Below, one piece after another: positions 8,099-15,933 of a stretch of DNA of 32,920 bases. Numbering within the stretch: the stretch's first letter is position 1; every line of letters starts with the position of its first letter. The DNA is from a candidate division FCPU426 bacterium (GTDB lineage Bacteria; Oederibacteriota; Muellerivitia; Muellerivitales; Muellerivitaceae): contig DAIDGV010000008.1 in assembly GCA_027452205.1 (NCBI GenBank), positions 1 through 32,920 of the forward strand, in the 5' to 3' direction. Both the position numbers and the translations under genes were made by a program. The notes beneath the pieces are model-generated. The model worked only from the letters and a program-made list of their open reading frames with translations, was not told the origin of the DNA and did not search any database.

Positions 8099-9079
8099 AT
8101 GGGCACGAACGAAGAAATAGCGGACATTTTCGACTCGATGGGCGACCTGCTGGAGATCAAGGACGTCCCCTGGAAGCCGAGGGCTTATCACGTCGCGGCC
8201 CGGTCCTTAAGAACCTTGGGCCGGGAAGTGGACTTGGTCTATGAAGAGGGCGGTTTAAAGCGTTTGGAGGAAATACCGGGGATCGGCGAAGGTTTGGGTT
8301 CCAAGATCGTGGAATATCTGAAGACCGGCAAGGTCCGCGAATATGAAAAAGTGAAAAGGTCCTTGCCCGAGGGCCTGGGCGCGTTACTGCAGGTCCCTGG
8401 ATTGGGTCCTTATCGGGCCGAGAATCTTTATCACCATCACATCTCCTCGGTCGCCCAACTGAAAAAAGCCGTTCAAGAACACCGGGTGGCGGCTATCCCG
8501 GGATTCGGCGCCAAAAGCGAAGCGCAGATCGGCGTCAATTTGGGGCTGGTAAAGCCCCACGAGGACCGTAGACCCCGGTTGGAAGTGTTACCGGTGGCGA
8601 AAAGGATCCAAGCGGCCCTGGAGCGGGTCCCGGGCGTGGAACAAGTGGAGATCGTTGGTTCTTTGCGCCGTCACGAGGAGACGGTCGGCGATATCGACCT
8701 ATTGGCCATCGCCACCGAGACTTCGGCGGTGATGGGAACTTTTTTGGCCCTCCCGGACGTCCGAAAGACCGTCTTGCATGGTCCCAAAAAGGCCCAAGTG
8801 ATCCTTCAAAGCGGGACGCAGGTAGACCTCCGTGTCTTTCAACGGGAAAACTACGGCGCCGCCATGATCTATTTCACCGGCAATAAACAGCACAACATTC
8901 ATTTAAGGAAGATTGCCATCCGTCAGGGCCTCAAGTTGAACGAATATGGCCTGTTCGAGAAAAAGGGAAATGTGCTCGCGGGACGGACCGAAGAGGCGGT
9001 CTATCGCCGGCTGGGTTTGAAATGGATCCCGCCGGAAAAACGGTTGAATGGGAACGAATTGGACGCTTATCGGCTTTAA
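8099..9079 (+). CDS. polX: family X DNA polymerase (PolX type) lacking the PHP domain
   Basis: 326 residues. An N-terminal helical 8-kDa-like domain with a helix-hairpin-helix (EEIPGIGEGLGSKI, 58-70) precedes a second HhH (LQVPGLGPYRAENL, 97-110) and a third (AAIPGFGAKSEAQI). The palm follows, with GSLRR at 187-191, metal-binding D198 and D200 in VGDIDLL, and the third aspartate D243 in QVDLRV. The thumb follows, with YFTGNKQHNIHLR near 258-270. Typical bacterial PolX is about 570 residues, with a C-terminal PHP nuclease. Here the frame stops just after the IPPE segment that usually leads into PHP, so the exonuclease module is absent. The likely role is gap filling in base-excision or end-joining repair. 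Confidence 0.88.
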   Translation: MGTNEEIADIFDSMGDLLEIKDVPWKPRAYHVAARSLRTLGREVDLVYEEGGLKRLEEIPGIGEGLGSKIVEYLKTGKVREYEKVKRSLPEGLGALLQVPGLGPYRAENLYHHHISSVAQLKKAVQEHRVAAIPGFGAKSEAQIGVNLGLVKPHEDRRPRLEVLPVAKRIQAALERVPGVEQVEIVGSLRRHEETVGDIDLLAIATETSAVMGTFLALPDVRKTVLHGPKKAQVILQSGTQVDLRVFQRENYGAAMIYFTGNKQHNIHLRKIAIRQGLKLNEYGLFEKKGNVLAGRTEEAVYRRLGLKWIPPEKRLNGNELDAYRL

Positions 9080-9094
9080 AGATCGGGGTGGGGC

Positions 9095-9769
9095 ATGAAA
9101 CGCAAAATAAAACGAGTATCAAAAAGATCCAGCCCAAGGTTTGGGGTGGGTTTAAAGGTGATCGAATTTCCCGAACCGGATCCCGATGGGGGAAGGTCGG
9201 TCCAAGAGTCCTTGTGGCTACGGAAAACCGATCGAAATATCGGCGGCAAAAAGATATCCGACCAAATGATGTCCAACATCCTTTGGGCTGCTTGCGGGGT
9301 CAACCGGAAGAAGGGCCCTTTTGGCGTCGTCGGGATCACGGCGGCGTCCGCCAGCAACTCCCAGGAGATCGCCGTCTACGCGGTCCTGAAAGAAGGCATT
9401 TACCGTTATGAACCGGAATCCCATTGTCTTTTCCCGGTGGTCCGGGGGGACCTGCGGGCCCTGGCCATCAGCAAAAAACAGCGTCCCATGGGATCCAAAG
9501 CGCCGTTGAGACTGCTCTATGTCGCGGATATCGATAAGTTCAGTCAGGCGGGTTTTCAAGAACCCGGCTTATGGGATGTGGAGACCCAAAAAGCTTATTA
9601 CTTTGTGGATACGGGTCTAATCGCGGGCAATGTCTATTTATTCGCCGCTTCACGGGGCCTGGGAGCTTGGTTCCACAATTGCGACAAGGTCGGCCTAGCC
9701 GCCAAACTCAAGTTAAGGCCGACCCAAAGGGTCCTTTTCGCCCAGACCCTGGGCTACCTCTCGCCTTAA
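9095..9769 (+). CDS. SagB-type nitroreductase-fold oxidoreductase
   Basis: 224 residues, start with GGGGTGGGG just upstream. The order of motifs is that of SagB/ThcOx-like flavin enzymes: SVQESLWLRKTDR, ISDQMMSNILWAACGVNR (about 54-71), the TAASASNSQEIAVYAVLKEG region where related proteins have PSAG-x-x-x, and GLIAGNVYLFAASRGLGAW near 170-188, matching the GxxxQNxxLxAxxxGLG helix of the FMN fold. The PSAG proline and glycine are replaced (AASASNS). No RiPP precursor, YcaO or other azoline gene is nearby, so a stand-alone redox role is more likely than peptide modification. It lies 15 bp after the polymerase gene. Confidence 0.75.
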   Translation: MKRKIKRVSKRSSPRFGVGLKVIEFPEPDPDGGRSVQESLWLRKTDRNIGGKKISDQMMSNILWAACGVNRKKGPFGVVGITAASASNSQEIAVYAVLKEGIYRYEPESHCLFPVVRGDLRALAISKKQRPMGSKAPLRLLYVADIDKFSQAGFQEPGLWDVETQKAYYFVDTGLIAGNVYLFAASRGLGAWFHNCDKVGLAAKLKLRPTQRVLFAQTLGYLSP

Positions 9770-10074
9770 AACGGGGTTTTAGGTTTAACCCTGAATCTTG
9801 ATGGGGGGTGTTTATTTCCACTTTTTTCGAATGTTCAAATAGACGGGAGGGATCAACACGAAACCAGGTCCCTCCAATGTGATTTATCGGCAGGCGACCG
9901 GAGCGAACCGGTCCTTTAACGCGGCTTGAGCAAGAGGAGGCTACGGCCCAGGTCATATCCGCGATCCACCGATGGGGTTAATGTCATAAAGATCGGTGGG
10001 ATCCATTCAATTCCCATTTTCTTTTGACCGTGGAACCTCGATACGGATTTCACGGTTTTATCCGGGAGGGGCCG
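9770..10074 (+). other. 305-bp intergenic region with a stem-loop
   Basis: No gene was found. GATCCACCGAT (9963-9973) can pair with ATCGGTGGGATC (9992-10003) with one bulged base around an 18-nt loop. No T-tract follows, so this is not an ordinary terminator. It lies about 70 bp upstream of the GT9 gene and could sit in its leader. Confidence 0.35.
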
Positions 10075-11517
10075 ATGAAATGCGCAGTCGTCACGACAGA
10101 AAGATCCGGGCTGAAAAACGACCTTCGGCGGAATTTTCCCAACCGCGCCGCCGGTCCCTTGAAAAAGGATGCGTGGACCGGGAAGGGGAGCGGGCCGGGT
10201 TTCGACAACAGGGCCCCCCGATTCTTTTTTTATCTTACCAGCGTATTGACGGATCTGTTTCCCAGGGCCGGCGCCAGGTTCCTGGATGCCCTGGTCTTAC
10301 CGCTGTTGGGTCACCGGCTTTTGGCGTGGGGGATCTTCCGAAAAAACAGCCGGATCGTCAAAAGCCTGCGGCGGGTCCGGCGAATATTGGTCATCCCGGA
10401 TATCCACATCGGCGACTCGATCATGATGCAAGGGGCGGTCCAGGCTTTTCGGGATTTTTTCCCCGCGGCGCGGATCGATTATGTCGTCAAAAAAACGATG
10501 GCGGGCCTGATCCTGGGCAATCCGTCCATCACCCATGTTTATCCCCGGTTCACGGGAACGGTCTTTCCCACTTCGGCCGACATCGAAAGTCTCCGGGAAC
10601 TGGTGTCGGAGAACCATTACGATCTCTGTTTTAACGCGTCCCCTTTTTTTGAGGACGCGAAGCTTTTTCCAAAAGACCAGGTCTTCCTTAATTTCATGAC
10701 GGTGGCGCCCCAGCTCATGCGCAACGAACTGGACCGCGCGGGGAACAATCATTTCCTCCACCAGTCCTATTCCTTTGTCGAAAGGCTCCTGCTGGACAAC
10801 GGCTTCGCCCAAAACGCCAAAGGGTTCGGCGGCGTGCAGGTGATCCTTTCGGACGAGGCGGTCCAAAAAGCGCGGTCGTTCCTGGAGGTGGAGGGGATCG
10901 CCACCAATGAACTCATCCTGTTCCTCAACCCGGATACGGCCTCGCCCTATACCCTTATCCCTTTCCGGTACCAGGAGCGGATTCTCAAGGAATGGTTGAA
11001 ACTGGAGTGCCCGATCCTGCTCGGGGCCTCTTTTACCCACGCGGACATGACCGAACGGCTTTATCGCTCCCTTTCGCCCCTGGAAAAAAGCCGGGTTCAC
11101 CCGACGCCGCCCAGCCTTCCCATCGAGGCCTATACGGCGCTCATCGATTCGGCGGATGTTTTCTTGACGGGCGATACGGGCCCCTTGCATATGGCCGCGG
11201 CGCGGAAAGTTTCCCGGTCAGGCCATTATGGGTTTCGCAATAAGACCTTCGTCATTTCGGTCTTTGGTGCCACCCCGGCCAGAATGTCCGGGTACGACTC
11301 CGTTGATCCGCTTTACCTGCCCGCGAACCAGGACGCCCCCTCCCGGACCTATGTTTCCGAGAGCCCCTGCCGAAACATCACTTGCGTCAACAAGATGCTC
11401 AAGACTTGCGGAACGCCACGGTGTTTTGAATCGCTCGATGTGGACCGGATCATGACGGACATCCGGGATCACCTGCTCAGCCGGGCAGGCCGGCCTCCCC
11501 AAGTGGTTCGGCCATAA
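10075..11517 (+). CDS. glycosyltransferase family 9 (heptosyltransferase-like)
   Basis: 480 residues from ATG 10075, chosen because GGGAGGGG precedes it; an upstream GTG in frame has no site. The GT-B fold is marked by ILVIPDIHIGDSIMMQGAVQ near 104-123, the family's N-terminal nucleotide-sugar loop, and FLTGDTGPLHMAAA near 363-376, the diagnostic GT9 C-terminal motif. About 100 extra residues precede the usual start and are basic and Arg/Pro-rich. The C-terminus has a cysteine group (CRNITCVNKMLKTCGTPRC). The enzyme probably adds a heptose-like sugar to LPS core or another surface glycan at the inner membrane. A radical SAM gene follows. Confidence 0.85.
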   Translation: MKCAVVTTERSGLKNDLRRNFPNRAAGPLKKDAWTGKGSGPGFDNRAPRFFFYLTSVLTDLFPRAGARFLDALVLPLLGHRLLAWGIFRKNSRIVKSLRRVRRILVIPDIHIGDSIMMQGAVQAFRDFFPAARIDYVVKKTMAGLILGNPSITHVYPRFTGTVFPTSADIESLRELVSENHYDLCFNASPFFEDAKLFPKDQVFLNFMTVAPQLMRNELDRAGNNHFLHQSYSFVERLLLDNGFAQNAKGFGGVQVILSDEAVQKARSFLEVEGIATNELILFLNPDTASPYTLIPFRYQERILKEWLKLECPILLGASFTHADMTERLYRSLSPLEKSRVHPTPPSLPIEAYTALIDSADVFLTGDTGPLHMAAARKVSRSGHYGFRNKTFVISVFGATPARMSGYDSVDPLYLPANQDAPSRTYVSESPCRNITCVNKMLKTCGTPRCFESLDVDRIMTDIRDHLLSRAGRPPQVVRP

Positions 11518-11563
11518 AAGGGAACCCTCTTTTCGACCTTTTTGGTGTTTAAAAGGCGCCGTA

Positions 11564-11848
11564 ATGACCAAAATCAACCGGATTTGGCATGGAAAGCACC
11601 CGATGCCGAAAAAACCGATGCTCCAACAACGGGCCCGATGGCATTTCCAACGTGCCCACGCTTGTGGATGCAGGCCCCTGCCTCGATCAAAGCTATCTAT
11701 CCAAAAGAACAAAGGTTTAAAGCGGTTTGTGATCATTAGGCAAGAGCTTTCCTTCTATCTGACCAATGTCATACAGGCCCCGTCCCGGCCTGCTCGATAC
11801 TTCTACCGGCGAAACAACCAAGGCTTTTCCGGCTTTGTTCGTTTTTAA
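11564..11848 (+). CDS. small conserved WH-H-MP / WH-H-CGCR protein
   Basis: 94 residues. The N-terminal half carries a recognisable pattern seen in very short hypothetical proteins of many bacteria: IWHGKHPMPKKP, then QRARWHFQRAHACGCRPLP (about residues 7-43), with paired Trp-His motifs and C-G-C. Paired His and Cys suggest metal or nucleic-acid binding, which is inference. The start has AAGG upstream. The second half (after about residue 48) is basic and unlike the first. As I recall, family members usually end soon after the CGCR motif, so the C-terminal part may be read-through of an altered end. A Crp/Fnr-type palindrome at 11760 lies inside the 3' end. Confidence 0.6.
   Translation: MTKINRIWHGKHPMPKKPMLQQRARWHFQRAHACGCRPLPRSKLSIQKNKGLKRFVIIRQELSFYLTNVIQAPSRPARYFYRRNNQGFSGFVRF
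11760..11771 (+). promoter_or_regulatory. possible TGAC-N4-GTCA site upstream of the radical SAM gene
   Basis: TGACCAATGTCA matches the TGAC-N4-GTCA core of the NO-island sites. A GATACT (11796-11801) lies one base further away than the -10 hexamers of the other sites. Outer bases are not palindromic. It may be a chance match. Confidence 0.3.
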
Positions 11849-11865
11849 AATAATATTGGAGGACG

Positions 11866-13176
11866 ATGATGCCGACCGCTGAGATCAAACCCCTGGACCC
11901 GCAGAAGTATTACCGCATGCCTTGGTCGTTGAGCGACAACGGCATTTTTTGGCTGGAGATCACCTCCCAATGCAACCTCGCCTGCGAGGGCTGCTACCAC
12001 GAGAACATCCTGAACGCCCACAAGACCTTGGAGACGATCGAGGAAGAATTCAAGGTCATCAAGGCCCTGCGCAAGGTCGACAGCGTGAGCATCGCCGGTG
12101 GCGAGCCGCTTTTGCATCCCCAGATCCTGGACATCGTCCGGATGGTGCGCCGGTACGGTTGGAAGCCCATCATGAACACCAATGGGCTGGCCTTGACCCC
12201 CGCGCTTTTGAAAGATCTCAAAGCCGCCGGGCTGTTCGGGTTCACCTTCCATATCGACACGACCCAACAACGTCGGGATTCCCACGCCCGCACCGAGCAG
12301 GAACATATCGCTTTACGGCAATACTTGGCCGAATTGGTCCACCGGGAGGGCGGATTGGTCTGCGGATTCAACCAAACGGTCTCGGAAAACACCTTGGATC
12401 AGGTCCCGGATATCGTCCGCTGGGCCGAAAAATATCCCGAGATGATCAATACGATGGTCTTCATCCTGTTCCGCACCCCGGGCATGTCGGCGAAGTTTGA
12501 TTTTTACGTCTTCGGCAAGAAAGTGAACCTCTATGAGACTTATGTGCCCACGAAATGGGGCGGGAACAAGAACCTCAAGGCCCACGAGATCGTGGCCAAG
12601 ATCCGTGAGGCGGACCCGGACTATGAGCCCGCGGGTTACTTGAGCGGGACCATCGAGGCCAATGACATGAAGTGGACCCTGGCTACCCGCATCGCCAATA
12701 AAAAGCGCACCTTCGGCTTTACCAGCCCCAAGTTCATGGAATTCGTCCAGACCTGGCACCACAAGCATCTCGGTACCTGGCTCAGTTACGCCTCGCCCGC
12801 CTTGCTCCGGGCCGGTAGGTCCACCCTACTGTTTCTGGGCTGGGGGGACAAGGTCATGCGAAAGTCCCTGTTCAAGTTCCTTTTGGACCCGACCGCGTGG
12901 TTCAGCCGTGTCTATCTCCAGAATTTCGCCATCATCCAGCCGGTGGACCTTTTGGCCGATGGCCGCATGAGCATGTGCGACAGCTGTCCGGATATTACGG
13001 TCCACGAGGGCAAGCTCTATTGGAGCTGCCGTTTGGAAGAGATCAAGAAATACGGGACTTTTGTCACGGCCGTCCCGAAAACAGAGGCCTCGAACGAAAC
13101 GGCTGAAAAGGAAGGGAAACTGGCGGCAACAGCCGAATCGAACGCCGGGAATTCCCGTTCCTGGAGAAATGCGTAA
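11866..13176 (+). CDS. radical SAM protein with a C-terminal Cys cluster
   Basis: 436 residues. The radical SAM 4Fe-4S motif CX3CX2C is C36, C40 and C43 (QCNLACEGCYHEN), with GGEPLLHP near 79-86 and NTNGLAL near 104-110 as the SAM-binding strands. After the barrel there is a long hydrophobic/amphipathic stretch (about 280-350). A second cysteine group then lies at C371, C374 and C388 (MCDSCPDITVH, then LYWSC), which resembles a reduced SPASM/twitch auxiliary cluster. Two adjacent ATGs (11866 and 11869) follow GGAGG; either could be used. The 348-bp upstream gap holds the small WH protein. Substrate is unknown. The neighbouring glycosyltransferases suggest lipid or glycan modification, as inference. 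Confidence 0.85.
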   Translation: MMPTAEIKPLDPQKYYRMPWSLSDNGIFWLEITSQCNLACEGCYHENILNAHKTLETIEEEFKVIKALRKVDSVSIAGGEPLLHPQILDIVRMVRRYGWKPIMNTNGLALTPALLKDLKAAGLFGFTFHIDTTQQRRDSHARTEQEHIALRQYLAELVHREGGLVCGFNQTVSENTLDQVPDIVRWAEKYPEMINTMVFILFRTPGMSAKFDFYVFGKKVNLYETYVPTKWGGNKNLKAHEIVAKIREADPDYEPAGYLSGTIEANDMKWTLATRIANKKRTFGFTSPKFMEFVQTWHHKHLGTWLSYASPALLRAGRSTLLFLGWGDKVMRKSLFKFLLDPTAWFSRVYLQNFAIIQPVDLLADGRMSMCDSCPDITVHEGKLYWSCRLEEIKKYGTFVTAVPKTEASNETAEKEGKLAATAESNAGNSRSWRNA

Positions 13177-13539
13177 CTCCATAGAGGGGCGGTATGACTT
13201 GCTTGCGCCAAGGGTGAACCCGATCCGTTCAGCGGTTCGGGTATTCATCTTTGGTGATGTTTTTTGGGACTTATATATTTAAATCCCTAACAGCTTTCTT
13301 TTTTTGCCCCTTCGATCTCAAGCCCTCATCCGTCAGCGGGGCCTGGGACTATTGTTTGACCGGACCTTATCCCGAATCGGTGACGGATGGCGGTCTGAAT
13401 GGAGAAGGTCGAAAAAGAAAAAAGCACCAAACAGAACATTACCAGGGAATTAAGTTTGTAATTCGCTGTTTTTTTATGATCCGTCCTCCTGTTTTTTACC
13501 CGTTGAATATGAAAGATTATCCTTAACGGGTAAACCTGC
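13177..13539 (+). other. 363-bp intergenic region
   Basis: No convincing gene was found. Nine-base arms CATCCGTCA (13327-13335) and TGACGGATG (13381-13389) are perfect inverted repeats around 45 bases. A 91-codon open frame at 13251 has no family signal and I do not call it. Confidence 0.35.
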
Positions 13540-13947
13540 ATGACCAAGATCCTCAGGACGGTCTTAGTTCTATGCCTCGCTTCGTTCTTTTCGCCGGGGT
13601 CCTCCCGGGCGGAGGACAATAGCGTCGTGCCGGAAAGGATCGACCCCTTCGCCTGGACGGCCGACCTGTCCCAGGGCCTGGCCACCAGCGCGGTCATCAC
13701 CACCCCTTGCTGATTCTCGGGCAAGCTGGTGACCGAACTGCGGTTCGACGAACTCGGTTTTGGCGTGGTGGGCCAGTTCCATTATGAGAATCCCGATTGG
13801 CATTTCGGCCTGGGCCTGAGGGAGAGATCCTCTTCGCCAAGTTCGCAGCCAATACCGGGGTGCAGAATCATCCGGTCCGAAAGGACCCTGACCGGGGATA
13901 CCCGCAATCCCAACGATTTTTACCCCTCGCTATGGGTTGGCTCATGA
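13540..13947 (+). pseudogene. decayed exported (probably outer-membrane) protein gene
   Basis: ATG 13540 opens a frame with a textbook signal peptide (MTKILRTVLVLCLASFF, cleavage near SSRA-E) and a plausible mature start, but TGA at 13711 stops it after 57 codons. The same frame continues past the stop with strand-like sequence (KLVTELRFDELGFGVVGQF, HFGLGLRE) to 13947. After about 13825 this frame turns Ser/Pro/Arg-rich, whereas the +1 frame reads EILFAKFAANTGVQN, which looks more like protein and suggests a frameshift as well. Two lesions plus a lost C-terminus indicate a pseudogene rather than a sequencing slip. Stop-codon readthrough is a less likely alternative. Confidence 0.6.
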
Positions 13948-14207
13948 TGAAGGGTGATTGAAGGCGCAAAAGGTCGTTTTTGAACGATGCCTATTAATCC
14001 CATGATAGGCGACAAAAGAGATAGAACACCCATCGAAAGACTTTCAGGAAGCCGTGGAGCAAGCCAGACCTGAAATCCGTGTCATAGACCAAGCGCTCTG
14101 GAGCTCTTGTTTTATTTAGGATCAGCCCTAGTTTATTCGGGGGTCTACCCCTATTTTTTTCATAGAACGTGGAAAACTATTCGTAAGGGCGATTTAAAGG
14201 ACAGGGT

Positions 14208-14753
14208 ATGAAATTTCTTCTCTGCTCAATCCTCTTAATGATGGTCACTCTTCCGGCCACGGCGGCGCCCGAAGATGAGGCTTCCGCGGATGACCTTTTT
14301 TACTTGGAAATCGGCGTGGTGAACGACTTTCCGACCCAGGCTTGGCCGGGCTATAGCTTTGGCGGCGGGGGACAAGCGGCGCTGGGTTACGTGCTAGACC
14401 CGAACCTGTCGATCCAATTCAATGTGAATGATCTCTATTTCGTCAACCCCTCGAGCGGTCTTGCGGATAACGAGATCAGGGTCTACCCGGAATTGAAATT
14501 CTTCTTCTCCACACTGGGCGATATCCGTCCCTATGTGGTCGTCGGCACGGGGATCGATTTTCAAATTCTTGCCAATGGTTCGGCCTCTAACTGGATCAAT
14601 GAAGGTGGCTTTGGTCTTGAATGGACCTTGCAGAGCGAGTTGGCGATTTTCGTCGAGGTGAAATGGACCGGAGTGACGAGCAACGTTCCCCAGAACACGC
14701 CCTTGATCGACCAGGACATCCCGCTGCTCTGGGGCCTTCACTTCCCGCTGTAA
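14208..14753 (+). CDS. outer-membrane beta-barrel protein
   Basis: 181 residues with AAAGGA upstream. A signal peptide (MKFLLCSILLMMVTLPATAA) precedes an acidic linker. Short alternating strands follow: FYLEIGVVNDF, GQAALGYVLDPNLSIQFNV, IRVYPELKFFF, IRPYVVVGTGIDFQI, LAIFVEVKWTG and the terminal LLWGLHFPL. The repeated turn pattern and the strand LGDIRPYVVVGTGIDF resemble the WPYILVGVGVAF strand of the 5258 protein, so they probably belong to one broad barrel family. Function is unknown. The dispersed hairpin repeat starts immediately downstream. Confidence 0.7.
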   Translation: MKFLLCSILLMMVTLPATAAPEDEASADDLFYLEIGVVNDFPTQAWPGYSFGGGGQAALGYVLDPNLSIQFNVNDLYFVNPSSGLADNEIRVYPELKFFFSTLGDIRPYVVVGTGIDFQILANGSASNWINEGGFGLEWTLQSELAIFVEVKWTGVTSNVPQNTPLIDQDIPLLWGLHFPL

Positions 14754-15150
14754 ATAAGGATAAAGGCATTTTTAGCCACAGATGCATGGGATGAAAGCGA
14801 AAGATAAAAAGCAACCGCCGATCAAGACGGATGGACGCCGATAAAAATTTTTTCAGGTCTTCCTTATCTGCGTTCATCTGCGTGTATCTGTGGCAAAAGT
14901 GATTTTGCTTTGGTTATCTATCTCTTGAACCCCCTGTATCTGTGGCAAAACAAGATTTGATTTTCGGGGTTCAGGCGAAGGATAAAGGCATTTTTAGCCA
15001 CGGATGCATGGGATACATAAAACCATAATTCTGAATTATTAATTTTGAATTCTGAATTGTCGGCTATCCCCTGAATCCCCTGTATCTGTGGCAAAACAAG
15101 ATTTGATTTTCGGGTCAAGGCGAAGGCTAAAACAGTTTTGCTTTGGGATT
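14754..15150. repeat. dispersed intergenic hairpin repeat, cluster 1
   Basis: Two or more units bounded by AGCCACAGATG-type and CATCTGTGGC-type ends lie between 14754 and 15115. One unit (about 14774-14894) pairs TAGCCACAGATGC with GTATCTGTGGC through an inner GCCGAT/ATC region. A second (about 14996-15086) holds an AT-rich palindrome, 15021-15060, that recurs identically at 25721-25760. The connector ATCTGTGGCAAAACAAGATT occurs at about 14938 and 15083 and again in the other clusters. It is non-coding. The repeat may be a REP-like or MITE-like element. Confidence 0.8.
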
Positions 15151-15162
15151 TATCCCCCTGGA

Positions 15163-15933
15163 TCATGGTTTCGGTTTTTCCGCAGATAATTGCGTCGATA
15201 GGTCGCCGTCGAAAACCGCCGGGCCCACATGCTGCAGGCGGCTTTGGGTGTCCAGCCAGATCTCGCCGCCCATTTGGGTCCATCGGCGGCAGAAACTGCG
15301 GTCCTCGGGCAGATAATGCCCCGTGACCGGGTCGATGAATTCATTGAAGAGGGCATAGCGGTTGGCGCTGTTGGGGTAGGGGTCGCTGGGCAAAAAGCCC
15401 GCGGTGTACTTCAGCTCGGGATAACGCTGGATCATCTTCAGGAAAACGGACTTTTTGATCAGCGCGAAGCCGATCCCCGCGTAAAGGGCCTTGGCAAAGC
15501 CGTTCCTCACCGTGATATTCGCCGGGTCCTCGAATTCCACACCGTAAGACCAAAGGTCCGCGCTTTGCGCTTGTTTCTTTTTCTCAAAGACATGCTGGAC
15601 CTTTCGCATGTCCAGGTACTTATAAGGATAAGCGGCCACGGCCATTTCGGCGTCGAACTTCAATAAGCGGTCCACTTGCTGGGGCTGAAAGCCGATATCC
15701 GAATCGATGAAGAGAAGATGGGTCGCCGTGGGGGTTTCGATGAAACGGGTCACCAGGTCCTGCCGGGCCCGGGAAATGAGCGCGTCGCCGGATTGCACGG
15801 CCACCTCCACGTTCGCAATGCCCATTTGGGCGCTGACCTCCATGAATTGAAGGACGGAGGAGGCGTAGAGCGCCGTTACTTGGCGGCCATAGGCGGGGGT
15901 CGCGAGGATCAGGTTGACGGGGTTCCGGCTCAT
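15163..15933 (-). CDS. GT-A fold glycosyltransferase, paralogue of the next gene
   Basis: 256 residues from ATG at 15933, which overlaps the stop of the upstream gene (ATGA), so the pair is translationally coupled. Shared core with its neighbour: ATPAYG near the N-terminus, SGDALISRARQDLV, then THLLFIDSDIGF with a D-x-D metal/nucleotide-sugar motif, a YPYK turn, a GFALIKKSVF segment and a C-terminal YLPEDRSFCRRW with GGEIWLD and an H-x-G ending. This matches family-2-like glycosyltransferases found in phage and environmental genomes. No signal peptide, so it is cytoplasmic. The acceptor is unknown. Confidence 0.78.
   Translation of the reverse strand: MSRNPVNLILATPAYGRQVTALYASSVLQFMEVSAQMGIANVEVAVQSGDALISRARQDLVTRFIETPTATHLLFIDSDIGFQPQQVDRLLKFDAEMAVAAYPYKYLDMRKVQHVFEKKKQAQSADLWSYGVEFEDPANITVRNGFAKALYAGIGFALIKKSVFLKMIQRYPELKYTAGFLPSDPYPNSANRYALFNEFIDPVTGHYLPEDRSFCRRWTQMGGEIWLDTQSRLQHVGPAVFDGDLSTQLSAEKPKP

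Noticed and set aside
9095-9769. RiPP biosynthetic cluster centred on the SagB-like gene and the radical SAM gene
   Set aside because: No precursor peptide, YcaO, transporter or protease is adjacent. The two genes are 2 kb apart with a glycosyltransferase between them.
13251-13526. 91-codon open frame in the 13177-13539 gap
   Set aside because: No ribosome binding site, no motif, irregular composition; it spans the 45-bp inverted-repeat region.
14128-14160. Terminator GGGG-TCTA-CCCC with T-run near 14145-14160
   Set aside because: The stem is only four base pairs and no gene clearly ends there except the decayed frame.
14754-15150. CRISPR array
   Set aside because: Repeats are few, unequal, palindromic at large scale and occur in three separate intergenic places. 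There are no regular spacers and no cas genes.
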